From assembly GCA_016869765.1 (NCBI GenBank), contig VGES01000005.1, positions 42,981 through 106,980 of the forward strand: a stretch of 64,000 nt of DNA, in the 5' to 3' direction. This DNA comes from Alphaproteobacteria bacterium. Lineage in GTDB: Bacteria; Pseudomonadota; Alphaproteobacteria; SHVP01. Positions 27,339 through 35,370 of this stretch are shown piece by piece. The notes under the pieces were generated by a model. That model worked only from the letters and a program-made list of their open reading frames with translations, was not told where the DNA came from and made no database searches. Position numbers and translations under genes: made by a program. Each line of letters opens with the position of its first letter. The first letter of the stretch is position 1.

Positions 27339-27683
27339 CTAGGTCCGCTGCCCGACCGCGAGGGCCGTATGAACACAACGGGGGCCGACATCCGTACCGG
27401 GTCCAGTTTCGTTGAAGTCGTTCGCCCGGCAATTCTGCCCATTGACGACCGCGGCGAGCTCGGCGGGAACCCTGAGGGGAAATCCGATGAGGGTGGCCCG
27501 CCCGCCGAGTTCGCGGGCGTACGCGAGAAGCGCCTGTTCGGTCATCGCGGCGCCCATGTACGTGATCCCGACGTGGTCGATCAGCATGCGCTTGGAGACG
27601 GATCGGGCGTCCGCGGGAATCGAAACGGACGGGGTCAGGCTGATCTCGGCGGCCAGGGCCTCGCTGATCGACCCCTGTGTCAT
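27339..27683 (-). CDS. N-terminal MmgE/PrpD fragment (diverged truncated copy)
   Basis: This 114-residue reading frame aligns with the first about 120 residues of the full-length neighbour: both share SEALAAE/TEALAAE, DHVGI-YMGAA, LRVPAELAA/LRVPAALAA, NETGPG/EETGPG and CVHTALAVGQR. By eye more than half the aligned residues are identical. It stops with TAG right after GQRT, where the full protein continues. The start (ATG 27683) has a good GAGGT ribosome-binding site 6 nt away, and the full gene begins 44 nt after its stop. It is either a decayed duplicate or a free-standing N-terminal domain. Confidence 0.7.
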   Translation of the reverse strand: MTQGSISEALAAEISLTPSVSIPADARSVSKRMLIDHVGITYMGAAMTEQALLAYARELGGRATLIGFPLRVPAELAAVVNGQNCRANDFNETGPGTDVGPRCVHTALAVGQRT

Positions 27684-27705
27684 CGTCTACCTCGTCGTCA
27701 CCTGA

Positions 27706-27765
27706 GGGCAAGATTGCCCGCAAAGAACGATCCGACTCAAGACTTGGATCAGGCGCGAAAGCGCC
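27706..27765. promoter_or_regulatory. Cluster of three small inverted repeats in a divergent spacer
   Basis: Three short stems follow one another: GGGCAA/TTGCCC (27706-27719), GATCC/GGATC (27729-27750) and GGCGC-GAAA-GCGCC (27752-27765, a GNRA tetraloop). They lie in the 173-nt space between the truncated MmgE/PrpD frame (minus) and the redoxin gene (plus). I do not recognise a known riboswitch class. They may shape a leader RNA in either direction. Confidence 0.35.
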
Positions 27766-27856
27766 ACCCTGTGGCTCGGACGAGGGACCGAAATGCCGAG
27801 GCGTTCTGTTAGGATCGCCGTTCGTTCTTGCACGGGCCTTACGTGGAGTTTCGCCC

Positions 27857-28327
27857 ATGATCAAAGCCGGCCAGCCCGCCCCCCCGTGGAGCACGACACA
27901 GTGGTTCAATAGTCCACAGCCGTTGCAGCTCGCCGATCTCCGCGGCCGCGTGGTGATCCTGCACACGTTCCAAATGCTCTGCCCCGGCTGCGTGTTCCAG
28001 GCCTTGCCGCAGACGCAGAAGCTGCACCAACTCTTTTCGGGCGAGGATGCGATCGTCGTCGGCCTCCATACGGTGTTCGAACACCACGAGGCGATGACGC
28101 CGACCGCACTCGCGGCGTTTATTCACGAGTTCCGTTTGGGCTTTCCGATCGGGGTCGATGAGCCGGGGAATGGAGGGCCCTTGCCCAAGACCATGGCCGC
28201 CTATGGGCTGCGTGGCACACCGTCGCTTCTGCTCATCGATCGCGAGGGTGTCGTGCGCTACCACAACTTCGGGCAGGAGGACGACATGGAACTCGGCGCA
28301 ACCGTGGCGCGCCTGATCGCCCGGTAG
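27857..28327 (+). CDS. Redoxin / thiol-disulfide protein with CPGC site
   Basis: A 156-residue thioredoxin-fold protein of the AhpC-TSA/TlpA-like group. The active site is C42-P-G-C45 in HTFQMLCPGCVFQALPQ, and the cis-proline region is YGLRGTPSLLLIDREG. There is no signal peptide, so it should act in the cytoplasm. The start at ATG 27857 has GGAG upstream and begins the conserved domain. Partner and substrate are unknown. Confidence 0.82.
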   Translation: MIKAGQPAPPWSTTQWFNSPQPLQLADLRGRVVILHTFQMLCPGCVFQALPQTQKLHQLFSGEDAIVVGLHTVFEHHEAMTPTALAAFIHEFRLGFPIGVDEPGNGGPLPKTMAAYGLRGTPSLLLIDREGVVRYHNFGQEDDMELGATVARLIAR

Positions 28328-28391
28328 CGCGGGCGAAACAGCACGTTCGTCGACGCTGTTCAATCGGAGGATCAGCCCCGACCGCCGCTGT

Positions 28392-28420
28392 TTGGCGATT
28401 CGGGGGTTCGTGCCTAGACT
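28392..28420 (+). promoter_or_regulatory. Sigma70-like promoter of the ABC transporter operon
   Basis: TTGGCG (28392-28397) and TAGACT (28415-28420) are spaced 17 nt apart, about 50 nt upstream of the binding-protein gene. Each box matches 4 of 6 consensus positions. Confidence 0.45.
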
Positions 28421-28470
28421 GTCCACGTTTCGGCAAATCAACGTCGAGCGAGGAAAGACGAGGTACCAAA

Positions 28471-29517
28471 ATGGATCGTAGAACACTGGTGAAGTGTGCG
28501 ATCGCGGGATCGGCGCTGTCCGCGCTTGGCGCGTTTGGCGGTCGTTCCGCGCGTGCCCAGGCAACGACGCTCCGTGTCATGCACTACGGCGGGCCGTATG
28601 CGGCTTTCGACAAGGTGATTGGAGAGCCATTCGCCAAGACCGGCGTGGCGCGTGTGCAATACAGCGCCGACCTGACGACCACGGCCTACACCAAGCTTGA
28701 GGCAGACCCGAGGAATCCGCCGTACGACGCCTTCATGTCGGTACGAACCTTGTCGGTCCGCTATGCCGGGTCGGGCCTATTGGCACCCGTGGATCAATCG
28801 TCGGTCCCCAACCTCGCCGGGTTGGACAAGGATTCGGTCGTTCCCGGTGGCATGGGGGCGGCGATGATCCTCGAGCACCTCGACCTCATGTACAACAAGA
28901 AGGCGGCAAAAAGCCCGGTGACCTCCTGGCTCGATCTGTGGCGGCCCGAGTTCAACGGCCGTATCGCCCTGGCGGCCAACAACACGGTTACACCGCTCTA
29001 CCTCATCGCGATGTACGCCCGAGCCGTCGGGTCCAATGAACGTGATCCAAAGGCGGTGGAGGAAGCGTTTGCCAAGTATCGTGAACTCAAGCCGAGGGTC
29101 CGGGCGTTTACGACGGATCCCGTGCAGGTCAGTACGATGATCGATCGCGGTGAGGCCGATATCGGGCCGCAGTACGGAATCCGCATTAGCACGTTGGCGG
29201 CACAGAACGCAGATGTTACGAGGACGATCCCGAAGGAGGGCGTCATCGCGGTCCCGCTCGACCTGGTCTTGCCCAAGCAGACGCCGAACCTCGCCGCCGC
29301 CTACAAGTACATGGACTTCGTCCTCTCTCCCGCGATCCAGGGTGCGATTGCCGAAACGCTGACCGCGACTCCTTCGAACAAAACCGCCCCCGTCAGCGCT
29401 GAGGTCAAGTCGAAGATTCTGACCGATTACACGAAGCTCGTGTACCTCGACGAGGCCTACCTGGGTACGGTGCGCGAGGATTGGCTCGGCCGCTGGCAAC
29501 GCGAGATTCAGCGCTAG
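28471..29517 (+). CDS. ABC transporter substrate-binding protein (PotD-like)
   Basis: Periplasmic solute receptor of 348 residues. The N-terminus MDRRTLVKCAIAGSALSALG carries a twin-arginine pair and a hydrophobic core ending at about ARA-30, so Tat export is likely. The mature part begins TTLRVMHYGGPY and contains NKKAAKSPVTSWLDLWRPEFNGRIAL, typical of the polyamine/iron/opine-type binding-protein cluster. The ligand is not determined. First gene of a four-gene importer operon that continues into an amidohydrolase gene. Confidence 0.88.
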   Translation: MDRRTLVKCAIAGSALSALGAFGGRSARAQATTLRVMHYGGPYAAFDKVIGEPFAKTGVARVQYSADLTTTAYTKLEADPRNPPYDAFMSVRTLSVRYAGSGLLAPVDQSSVPNLAGLDKDSVVPGGMGAAMILEHLDLMYNKKAAKSPVTSWLDLWRPEFNGRIALAANNTVTPLYLIAMYARAVGSNERDPKAVEEAFAKYRELKPRVRAFTTDPVQVSTMIDRGEADIGPQYGIRISTLAAQNADVTRTIPKEGVIAVPLDLVLPKQTPNLAAAYKYMDFVLSPAIQGAIAETLTATPSNKTAPVSAEVKSKILTDYTKLVYLDEAYLGTVREDWLGRWQREIQR

Positions 29518-29522
29518 TCCAA

Positions 29523-30617
29523 GTGCAGACGACAGCGGCGGAAGACCCCCACCACCTCGAGGTGGTGGGGGTCAGCAAGTCGTACGGCGATCTACGTGCC
29601 GTGGACGATGTCGGCTTGGCCGTGCGACGCGGGGAGGTCCTTTGCTTCCTGGGCCCATCCGGCTGCGGCAAGACGACCCTTCTCAACCTGATTGCCGGTT
29701 TCGAAAGGCCCGATCGCGGCGAGATACGGCTGCTCGGGCAGCGCATTAACGACAAGCCGCCGAACCGTCGTCCGACGGCCATGGTGTTCCAAAGCTACGC
29801 CCTTTTTCCCCATATGTCGGTCGCCGAGAACGTTGGTTACGGCCTTCGGGTTCGCGGCGAGCGCGCGGATGTCACCGCGGCCCGAACCACCGAGTGCCTG
29901 GATCTTCTGAAGCTGAGCGGTCTCGAAAAACGCTACCCAGGCGAACTCAGTGGCGGCCAACGGCAACGTGTTGCGGTCGCGCGAGCGCTCGCGGTACGTC
30001 CGGAAATATTGCTACTCGATGAAGCGCTCAGTGCGCTCGACAAGAACCTGCGAGAGAGCATGCAAGTCGAGCTCTCCCTCCTGCTGCGTGAGCTTGGGAT
30101 CACCGCGATCCTCGTCACTCATGATCAGCGCGAGGCTTTTGCCCTCGCGGATCGCGTGGTCGTCATGAATGCCGGCCGGATCGTGCAGGATGGCCGTCCG
30201 TCCGATCTGTATGCCAACCCCAAGAGCGAGTTCGTGTTGAGCTTTCTTGGACACGTCAATCGCTTGGCCGTATCGCTGGTCGACCGCGGCCGCACGCTTG
30301 CCGTCGAGGCGCCCGAGGGCATTGCGTTCGAGTGTTCGCGCCAACGCTCGTGGGCGCGTGCGGACCGCGGAACTCTTTGTCTGCGCAGTACCGACATCAT
30401 GGTCGCGGGCAAGCCGACCGAGGTTCACGGCCGAAACCCGGGCACACTTCGTCTGGGCAGCTTCCTCGGGTCGACGCAACGCTATGTCGTGGAACTCGGT
30501 GCCACCGAGTTCGTCCTCGAAACGACGGAGAGCCGGTCTTCTGACGGTCGAATGCTGCAGGCCGGCGACAAGGTTTTCTTATCGTTCTCGCCCGATCGAT
30601 GCTTCTTGACGGATTGA
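29523..30617 (+). CDS. ABC transporter ATP-binding protein (PotA-like)
   Basis: Importer ATPase of 364 residues. Walker A is GPSGCGKTT, Q-loop MVFQSYALFPHMSV, signature ELSGGQRQRVAVARAL, Walker B ILLLDEALSALD and H-loop VTHDQ; a C-terminal TOBE/OB domain follows (about residues 240-364). GTG 29523 is the likely start, 6 nt after the binding-protein stop, but no clear ribosome-binding site is seen; GTG 29562 or 29565 would also keep the core. A perfect 30-bp palindrome covers codons 8-17. Confidence 0.9.
   Translation: MQTTAAEDPHHLEVVGVSKSYGDLRAVDDVGLAVRRGEVLCFLGPSGCGKTTLLNLIAGFERPDRGEIRLLGQRINDKPPNRRPTAMVFQSYALFPHMSVAENVGYGLRVRGERADVTAARTTECLDLLKLSGLEKRYPGELSGGQRQRVAVARALAVRPEILLLDEALSALDKNLRESMQVELSLLLRELGITAILVTHDQREAFALADRVVVMNAGRIVQDGRPSDLYANPKSEFVLSFLGHVNRLAVSLVDRGRTLAVEAPEGIAFECSRQRSWARADRGTLCLRSTDIMVAGKPTEVHGRNPGTLRLGSFLGSTQRYVVELGATEFVLETTESRSSDGRMLQAGDKVFLSFSPDRCFLTD
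29544..29573. repeat. Perfect 30-bp palindrome at the 5' end of the ATPase gene
   Basis: GACCCCCACCACCTC (29544-29558) is followed without a spacer by its exact reverse complement (29559-29573). In RNA it would fold as a very stable, GC-rich hairpin 26 nt after the stop of the binding-protein gene and just inside the ATPase frame. It encodes DPHHLEVVGV, the normal first beta strand of an ABC ATPase, so it is not an insertion. It could limit ATPase translation or protect the upstream mRNA. Confidence 0.85.
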
Positions 30618-30618
30618 C

Positions 30619-31530
30619 GTGAGCACGATCGCCCTCGGAGAAACGGACATCCGATCCCGGATCTGGGCTTGGTTGGATCGCTGGCGTCCTGAGCCGCTTC
30701 TCTGGTCGGCGCCGCTCGTCGTCATCAGCGTTCCGTTCTTCATCCTGCCGCTTGTGGCAATCATCTGGGTGAGCTTCTTCGGAGGACTGGTCACCGCGCC
30801 GAGGACCGGAAATTTCCTCGCGAGTTACTGGGCGATCGTGTCCGAGGGTTACTACCTTTCGGTCTACGCCAACACGCTTGGCACGGCCGTTGGAGTCACG
30901 GCTCTGACATTCGTGCTCGGCTTTCCGCTGGCGTATTTCATGGTCCGCTGGGCCGGACCCTGGCTGCCCTGGCTGATCTGGATCCTCTATTTGCCGATTA
31001 TCGTCAGCGTCGTGGTTCGGGTATTCGGCTGGATGGTGATCACCGCCGATCGTGGCCTGATCAATCAGATACTGGTCTCTCTGACGCTCGTCGATCGCCC
31101 GGTTCGGTTGCTCTACGAGATCGAGGCCATGACGCTGGCGATGGTCCACCGTTACCTTCCGCTGATGGTCTTGCCGCTCGTCAACGCCATCGGGAAAATC
31201 GACATGTCCATGGATCGTGCGGCTTCGAGCCTCGGAGCGGGCCGGATGCGCGTGATGACCAGCATCACATTGCCGTTGGCCCTGCCCGGGATATTTGCGG
31301 GCACCCAACTCGTCTTCGCCAGCGTGCTCAGCGACTTCGTGATGCCTTCGCTCCTCGGAACCACGCGATTTCCGATGATGGCCCCCGCCATTTTCGAACA
31401 GTCGGTGCAGCTGTTGAACTGGATGCCGGCAGCAGCGATCGCCAGCGTGCTGCTCATCTTCGTCGTTGCCTACCTTCTGTTGACGACCCTGACGTATCGC
31501 CGGTTCACGCGTTGGGCGGCCCTGGGATGA
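30619..31530 (+). CDS. ABC transporter permease (PotB-like)
   Basis: Membrane subunit of 303 residues with about six helices. The EAA loop that contacts the ATPase is at MDRAASSLGAGRMRVMTSITLPLALPG. The N-terminal helix follows a longer cytoplasmic leader, as in PotB/PotH proteins. It starts with GTG 1 nt after the ATPase stop and ends in an ATGA overlap with the second permease. Confidence 0.92.
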   Translation: MSTIALGETDIRSRIWAWLDRWRPEPLLWSAPLVVISVPFFILPLVAIIWVSFFGGLVTAPRTGNFLASYWAIVSEGYYLSVYANTLGTAVGVTALTFVLGFPLAYFMVRWAGPWLPWLIWILYLPIIVSVVVRVFGWMVITADRGLINQILVSLTLVDRPVRLLYEIEAMTLAMVHRYLPLMVLPLVNAIGKIDMSMDRAASSLGAGRMRVMTSITLPLALPGIFAGTQLVFASVLSDFVMPSLLGTTRFPMMAPAIFEQSVQLLNWMPAAAIASVLLIFVVAYLLLTTLTYRRFTRWAALG

Positions 31531-32351
31531 CGCTTGCCAAATCCCAACTGTATGCCGGCGAGCGCGCGGAACGGCGCTGGATCGGCCTGTGTACGGCATT
31601 CGTGTCGTTCTACCTTGTGTTGCCGATCCTGATGGCGATCGCTGTTTCGTTCACCAGCCGCTCTCGAATCCAGTTTCCGCCGGTTGGATTTAGCTGGCGC
31701 TGGTACGAGGCGGCATTGGCCAACCGGGAATTCGTCGACGGCCTGGTCATGAGCACACTCATCGCAACTGGGTCGGCAATCGTCTCGGCCCTGGCGGGGA
31801 CAGGTGCGGCCATGGCGCTTCGCCTGCGAGCGTTTCCGGCAAGAACCGGACTACAGCTTCTCGTTGGTTTGCCCATAGCCCTACCCGCCGTGGTCGTCGG
31901 GCTGGGCCTCTTGTTCCTGCTTCCGACTTACGGGCTCAAGCAGGGACTCGTCCCCGCCGTTCTCTCGCACGCCGTGATCGGCACGTCGTACGTGACCTAT
32001 CTGGTCGGAGCCTCATTCGCCAATTTCGACCCGGCCATCGAACGCGCTTCGCTCGACCTCGGCGCAAGTCGCTGGCAGACGTTCCGCTTGATCACGCTGC
32101 CGATCATCCGCCCTGGAATCATTACCGGGACGGCGTTCGCGTTCCTTCTGTCGTTCGACAATGTCTCGCTATCACTGTTCGTGACCCGCGGCGAGACGCT
32201 TCCGCTCAAGCTCATGCAGCATATCCAGTTCATCGCGGATCCAGCGATCGCAGCGGTTTCGACGATGCTGGTTGGAGCGAGCCTCATTTTCCTGATCGTG
32301 TTCCGCCGGGCCTTGAGCGAACGTCAGCTTTCGGGCCTGCAGCGTCGGTAA
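31527..32351 (+). CDS. ABC transporter permease (PotC-like)
   Basis: Second membrane subunit, 274 residues with about six helices and the EAA loop IERASLDLGASRWQTFRLITLPIIRPG. ATG 31527 overlaps the previous stop (31527-31530); an in-frame start 15 nt earlier is less likely. It completes the importer with the binding protein, ATPase and PotB-like permease. Confidence 0.92.
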   Translation: MTLAKSQLYAGERAERRWIGLCTAFVSFYLVLPILMAIAVSFTSRSRIQFPPVGFSWRWYEAALANREFVDGLVMSTLIATGSAIVSALAGTGAAMALRLRAFPARTGLQLLVGLPIALPAVVVGLGLLFLLPTYGLKQGLVPAVLSHAVIGTSYVTYLVGASFANFDPAIERASLDLGASRWQTFRLITLPIIRPGIITGTAFAFLLSFDNVSLSLFVTRGETLPLKLMQHIQFIADPAIAAVSTMLVGASLIFLIVFRRALSERQLSGLQRR

Positions 32352-32371
32352 AACAGCAGGAGGAGGGTGGC

Positions 32372-33925
32372 ATGTCTTCGGCAGACACTGCGAAAATCAT
32401 TATGGCGGCCGTGGTTCTCCCCGACGCCGAAACCCCGGGTGGGCTCACCGACCACGCCGTGCTCGTCCGCGGCGATCGCATTGAGCGTATCGCGCCGCGG
32501 GCTGCGTTCTTGGGCCATGCGCGGGGGGCCGAGGTCGTCGACCTTGGGGACGTGGTCCTAATGCCGGGGTTGGTCAACGCCCATCAGCATGGCCGGGCGG
32601 TGTCAACCCTTCAGCTCGGTCAGGCCGACGATCGTCTCGAGCCCTACTTGGTGACCAGTCGATTGCGCCGACTTCTCGATCCGCGGATCAACGTTGGCTT
32701 GGTGTGTGCCCGGTTCCTTGCCGGGGGCGTGACCACCACGGTTCAGACGAACACGCCCCTTGGATCGGGAGACTACGAGGGCGAGTTGCGCGCCATGATC
32801 GAGGCCTACGACCAGGCCGGACTTCGCGCGGGAATCGCGGTCGGCTGCATGGATCGTGGGCACGTTCTCTACGATGACGGTGAGACACCCGGATTCGTGG
32901 CGTCGCTGCCGCCATCGGCGGCACGCCTTACGGATGGCGCCGCCAAGCAACTTTACGCCGGGGGTGCGACGGAGACGGTCGCCCTGGCAGATCGGCTTCG
33001 TCGCGCGTTCGAGGGGCACGACCGTCTGCAAATTGGCTATGGGCCGGCGGGGCCGCAGTGGGCTAGCGACGAGATGCTCGGTGCGATCGCGAAGCACGCC
33101 GATCGGCACGGTCTGTTTGTGCACTTTCACGGTATGGAATCGCTCGCCCAAGCTGCGGTGACGGCCAAGTTGTACCCAGAGGGGTTCCTGGCCCACCTGC
33201 GGACGCTGGGGCTCGCAAATTCGCGTACCTCGGTTGGTCACGCGGTCTGGATGACGGAAGCCGACGCCGTGATCGCCGCTCAGACGGGCGTTACGTTCGT
33301 ACGGAATCCGAGTTCCAACCTGCGCCTCTACAACGGCGCTGCACCGTTTGGAGAATATTTCCGTTTGGGTGTGCCCCTCGCGATTGGGACCGACAACCTG
33401 TGCCTCGGAGACAGCGAGGACTTCCTGGCCGAAGTGCGTTTGGCCGGCGCGTTGGCGGCTTCGCCACTTCTCGATGCTCCTCCCGGGCCGGCAAGCGCCG
33501 ATCTCTTTGCCATGGCGACCGTCGGTGGCGCACGCATGCTTGGGCTTCGTGACGTTGGTCGAATCACCCCGGGCTGGCGGGCCGATATGACTGCCATAAG
33601 CGCGGCGAGTTTACGCGGGGTTTGGACGAGCGATCGGGTCAGCGTGCTCGATCTCGTCATCCAGCGTGGTCAGGCATCCGACGTTCGTTGGACCATGGTG
33701 GGCGGGCGGGTGCTCTACGATCGGGGCGAATTCACCACCCTTGATCTCCATGCCCTGGAGACCCAAGCGCGCGAAGCGCTGCACCGATCATCCGTCACCG
33801 CAGACCTCGGGCCCGTGTTCGAACTTGCCGGAGCGACCGCGGCACACTATCGGGACCACTCCCCGCTCGCCCTCTTGCAGGGTCATTGGCGGCCGCTTGC
33901 CCTTGACCCCACGCGGCGATTTTGA
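32372..33925 (+). CDS. Amidohydrolase (AtzA/TrzN/guanine-deaminase-like)
   Basis: Metal-dependent hydrolase of 517 residues. Metal and catalytic motifs are NAHQHGR (H71, H73), FVHFHGMES, TSVGHAVWMTEAD and IGTDNLCLGDSEDF, in the order seen in cytosine deaminase, AtzA and TrzN relatives. An additional C-terminal segment of about 50 residues follows the typical end. It has AGGAGGAGGG upstream and lies 20 nt after the PotC-like gene, so the importer and the enzyme probably serve the same compound. Likely substrates are cyclic or amine-bearing nitrogen compounds; the exact one cannot be told. Confidence 0.85.
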   Translation: MSSADTAKIIMAAVVLPDAETPGGLTDHAVLVRGDRIERIAPRAAFLGHARGAEVVDLGDVVLMPGLVNAHQHGRAVSTLQLGQADDRLEPYLVTSRLRRLLDPRINVGLVCARFLAGGVTTTVQTNTPLGSGDYEGELRAMIEAYDQAGLRAGIAVGCMDRGHVLYDDGETPGFVASLPPSAARLTDGAAKQLYAGGATETVALADRLRRAFEGHDRLQIGYGPAGPQWASDEMLGAIAKHADRHGLFVHFHGMESLAQAAVTAKLYPEGFLAHLRTLGLANSRTSVGHAVWMTEADAVIAAQTGVTFVRNPSSNLRLYNGAAPFGEYFRLGVPLAIGTDNLCLGDSEDFLAEVRLAGALAASPLLDAPPGPASADLFAMATVGGARMLGLRDVGRITPGWRADMTAISAASLRGVWTSDRVSVLDLVIQRGQASDVRWTMVGGRVLYDRGEFTTLDLHALETQAREALHRSSVTADLGPVFELAGATAAHYRDHSPLALLQGHWRPLALDPTRRF

Positions 33926-33937
33926 CCGGGCTCGCCT

Positions 33938-34774
33938 CTAAACGGCCTTGTCCAACCAATCGTTGATCAGCTTGGCCTTGTCCGCGGTACGAGCGCCCTT
34001 CGCGAGGGCCCCTTCGGTGCAGCGCTTCACCGCGCGCACCGCCTCGTCCTTGTACTTGAAGAGCGGATCGGTCGTTTCATAGATCATCAGCACCGGCTGG
34101 GTGATCAGCGGCAGGCGATCCTTCTTGGGGTAGCGGAACGATGCACGATAGCCGTGATGGTAGGTCGTGATCGACTTCAAGACCTCCATGACGACCGCGT
34201 GCATTTGTTCGGGGGATGCGAGGCCGTTAGACCTCTGGTGTTCGACGTCGCGCTTGTACCAGGGAAAAAAGAAGCTCTGATCCCGCACGAAGTGCCACGC
34301 CCAGTTGAACTGGCTGCCGAATGCGTCCGGCTTGATCTCGGGCGTGTAGTTGGCGAGCATGTCTTTCTTTTCTTCGTCGGTGTAGAGCCCGATCCCGTCG
34401 ATGACGACGCGGCGTACACGTTTCGGTTGCTGGATCCCGAGTTCCATCGCGATCGAACCCCCGGTGTGGGTGCCGTAGACGTCCACTTCTCCGAGCCCCA
34501 AGGCGTCGAGTTGGCGGTTCACCGCATCGGCGTAGTACGCCATGTCGGGAACCTCCACCTGCGCTTTGCACGAATCGCCGTTCCCGAGCGTGTCGGGTGC
34601 GTAAAGCGGTCGCTTGTTTCCGATCGCGTTCATGAGCGGGATGAGGTTGTAGGCCGATGCAGGCGAGGCGTGGATCATGACGAGCGGTCGCCCGCTCTTG
34701 AGATTCCCGGCGCTCCGGAAATGCACTTGGCCTTCTTTGATCCGAACGAAGTTGCGGTCGATTTCGAGCGTCAT
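33938..34774 (-). CDS. Alpha/beta-hydrolase-fold protein with non-canonical nucleophile elbow
   Basis: The 278-residue protein has the alpha/beta-hydrolase fold: RPLVMIHASPASAYNLIP replaces the usual HGxPxS oxyanion strand and VDVYGTHTGGSIAMEL is the nucleophile elbow. At the position of the catalytic Ser/Asp/Cys there is H103 (G-T-H-T-G-G), and no late catalytic His is visible near the C-terminus. It is therefore probably not a classical esterase. ATG 34774 has GGGGAGGA upstream; the frame extends further without similarity. It converges with the amidohydrolase gene, so a shared role is only suggested by proximity. Confidence 0.75.
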   Translation of the reverse strand: MTLEIDRNFVRIKEGQVHFRSAGNLKSGRPLVMIHASPASAYNLIPLMNAIGNKRPLYAPDTLGNGDSCKAQVEVPDMAYYADAVNRQLDALGLGEVDVYGTHTGGSIAMELGIQQPKRVRRVVIDGIGLYTDEEKKDMLANYTPEIKPDAFGSQFNWAWHFVRDQSFFFPWYKRDVEHQRSNGLASPEQMHAVVMEVLKSITTYHHGYRASFRYPKKDRLPLITQPVLMIYETTDPLFKYKDEAVRAVKRCTEGALAKGARTADKAKLINDWLDKAV

Positions 34775-34875
34775 GGTGTCCTCCCCAGGGGCCAGTGTAG
34801 TCGCCCGTCGGCACAAGCCAAAACGAAACACGGTGCCACGACGGCGCCGCGTTCAACAACCGCTGTGTGTCGGCG

Positions 34876-35367
34876 CTAGTGGAGCTTTCGTCCGAGGTCG
34901 CCGATCGCCTGGTCGACGAGGCCGCGTGCGCGCGCCGGGTCGAGCCCCTGGCTGATCAATTTCTCCGCGGCGGCGACGGCGACATCGACGGCCAGTTCCC
35001 GAACTTCCTGAACGGCCTGTGCCTCGGCGCGCGCGATCTTCTCGACGGCGAGGTCGGACCGTCGCTGCAACGCCTCGCTCAACGCCTTTTCTGCTTCGGC
35101 CCGCATGGACGCGGCCTGGTCGCGCGCTTGTGCAATGATTCCCTCGGCCTCCTGGAGTGCTTCTCGCTGCTTTCGCTGGTAGGTCGCGAGCAGCGCTTGG
35201 GCGTCGTCGCGTAGCTTTCGCGCCTCGTCGATCTCGGACTTGATCACAGCAGACTTCTGATCGAGTCCGGCCACGATCTTGCCCCACGCGAGTTTTGCGA
35301 CGAGTGCGACGAAGATGATGAACGCCGCTGCGACCCAGGTCTCGGGACTCGCGAAGAAATGATCCAT
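34876..35367 (-). CDS. atpF: F0F1 ATP synthase subunit b
   Basis: Peripheral-stalk subunit, 163 residues: one N-terminal membrane helix (about residues 10-28, AAAFIIFVALVAKLAWG) and then a long charged coiled coil that binds F1. It is the last gene of the F0 operon. The previous gene, encoding b', ends only 3 nt upstream. Confidence 0.93.
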   Translation of the reverse strand: MDHFFASPETWVAAAFIIFVALVAKLAWGKIVAGLDQKSAVIKSEIDEARKLRDDAQALLATYQRKQREALQEAEGIIAQARDQAASMRAEAEKALSEALQRRSDLAVEKIARAEAQAVQEVRELAVDVAVAAAEKLISQGLDPARARGLVDQAIGDLGRKLH

Positions 35368-35370
35368 GGC

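Noticed and set aside
25727..27442. 571-residue minus-strand frame overlapping both MmgE/PrpD genes
   Set aside because: Highly Arg/Pro/Ser-rich with no motif; it is a shifted-frame shadow.
27295..27966. In-frame upstream extension of the full-length MmgE/PrpD gene
   Set aside because: Similarity to the family starts at GTG 27294, and the extension runs through the N-terminal copy in a different frame with Arg/Pro-rich nonsense.
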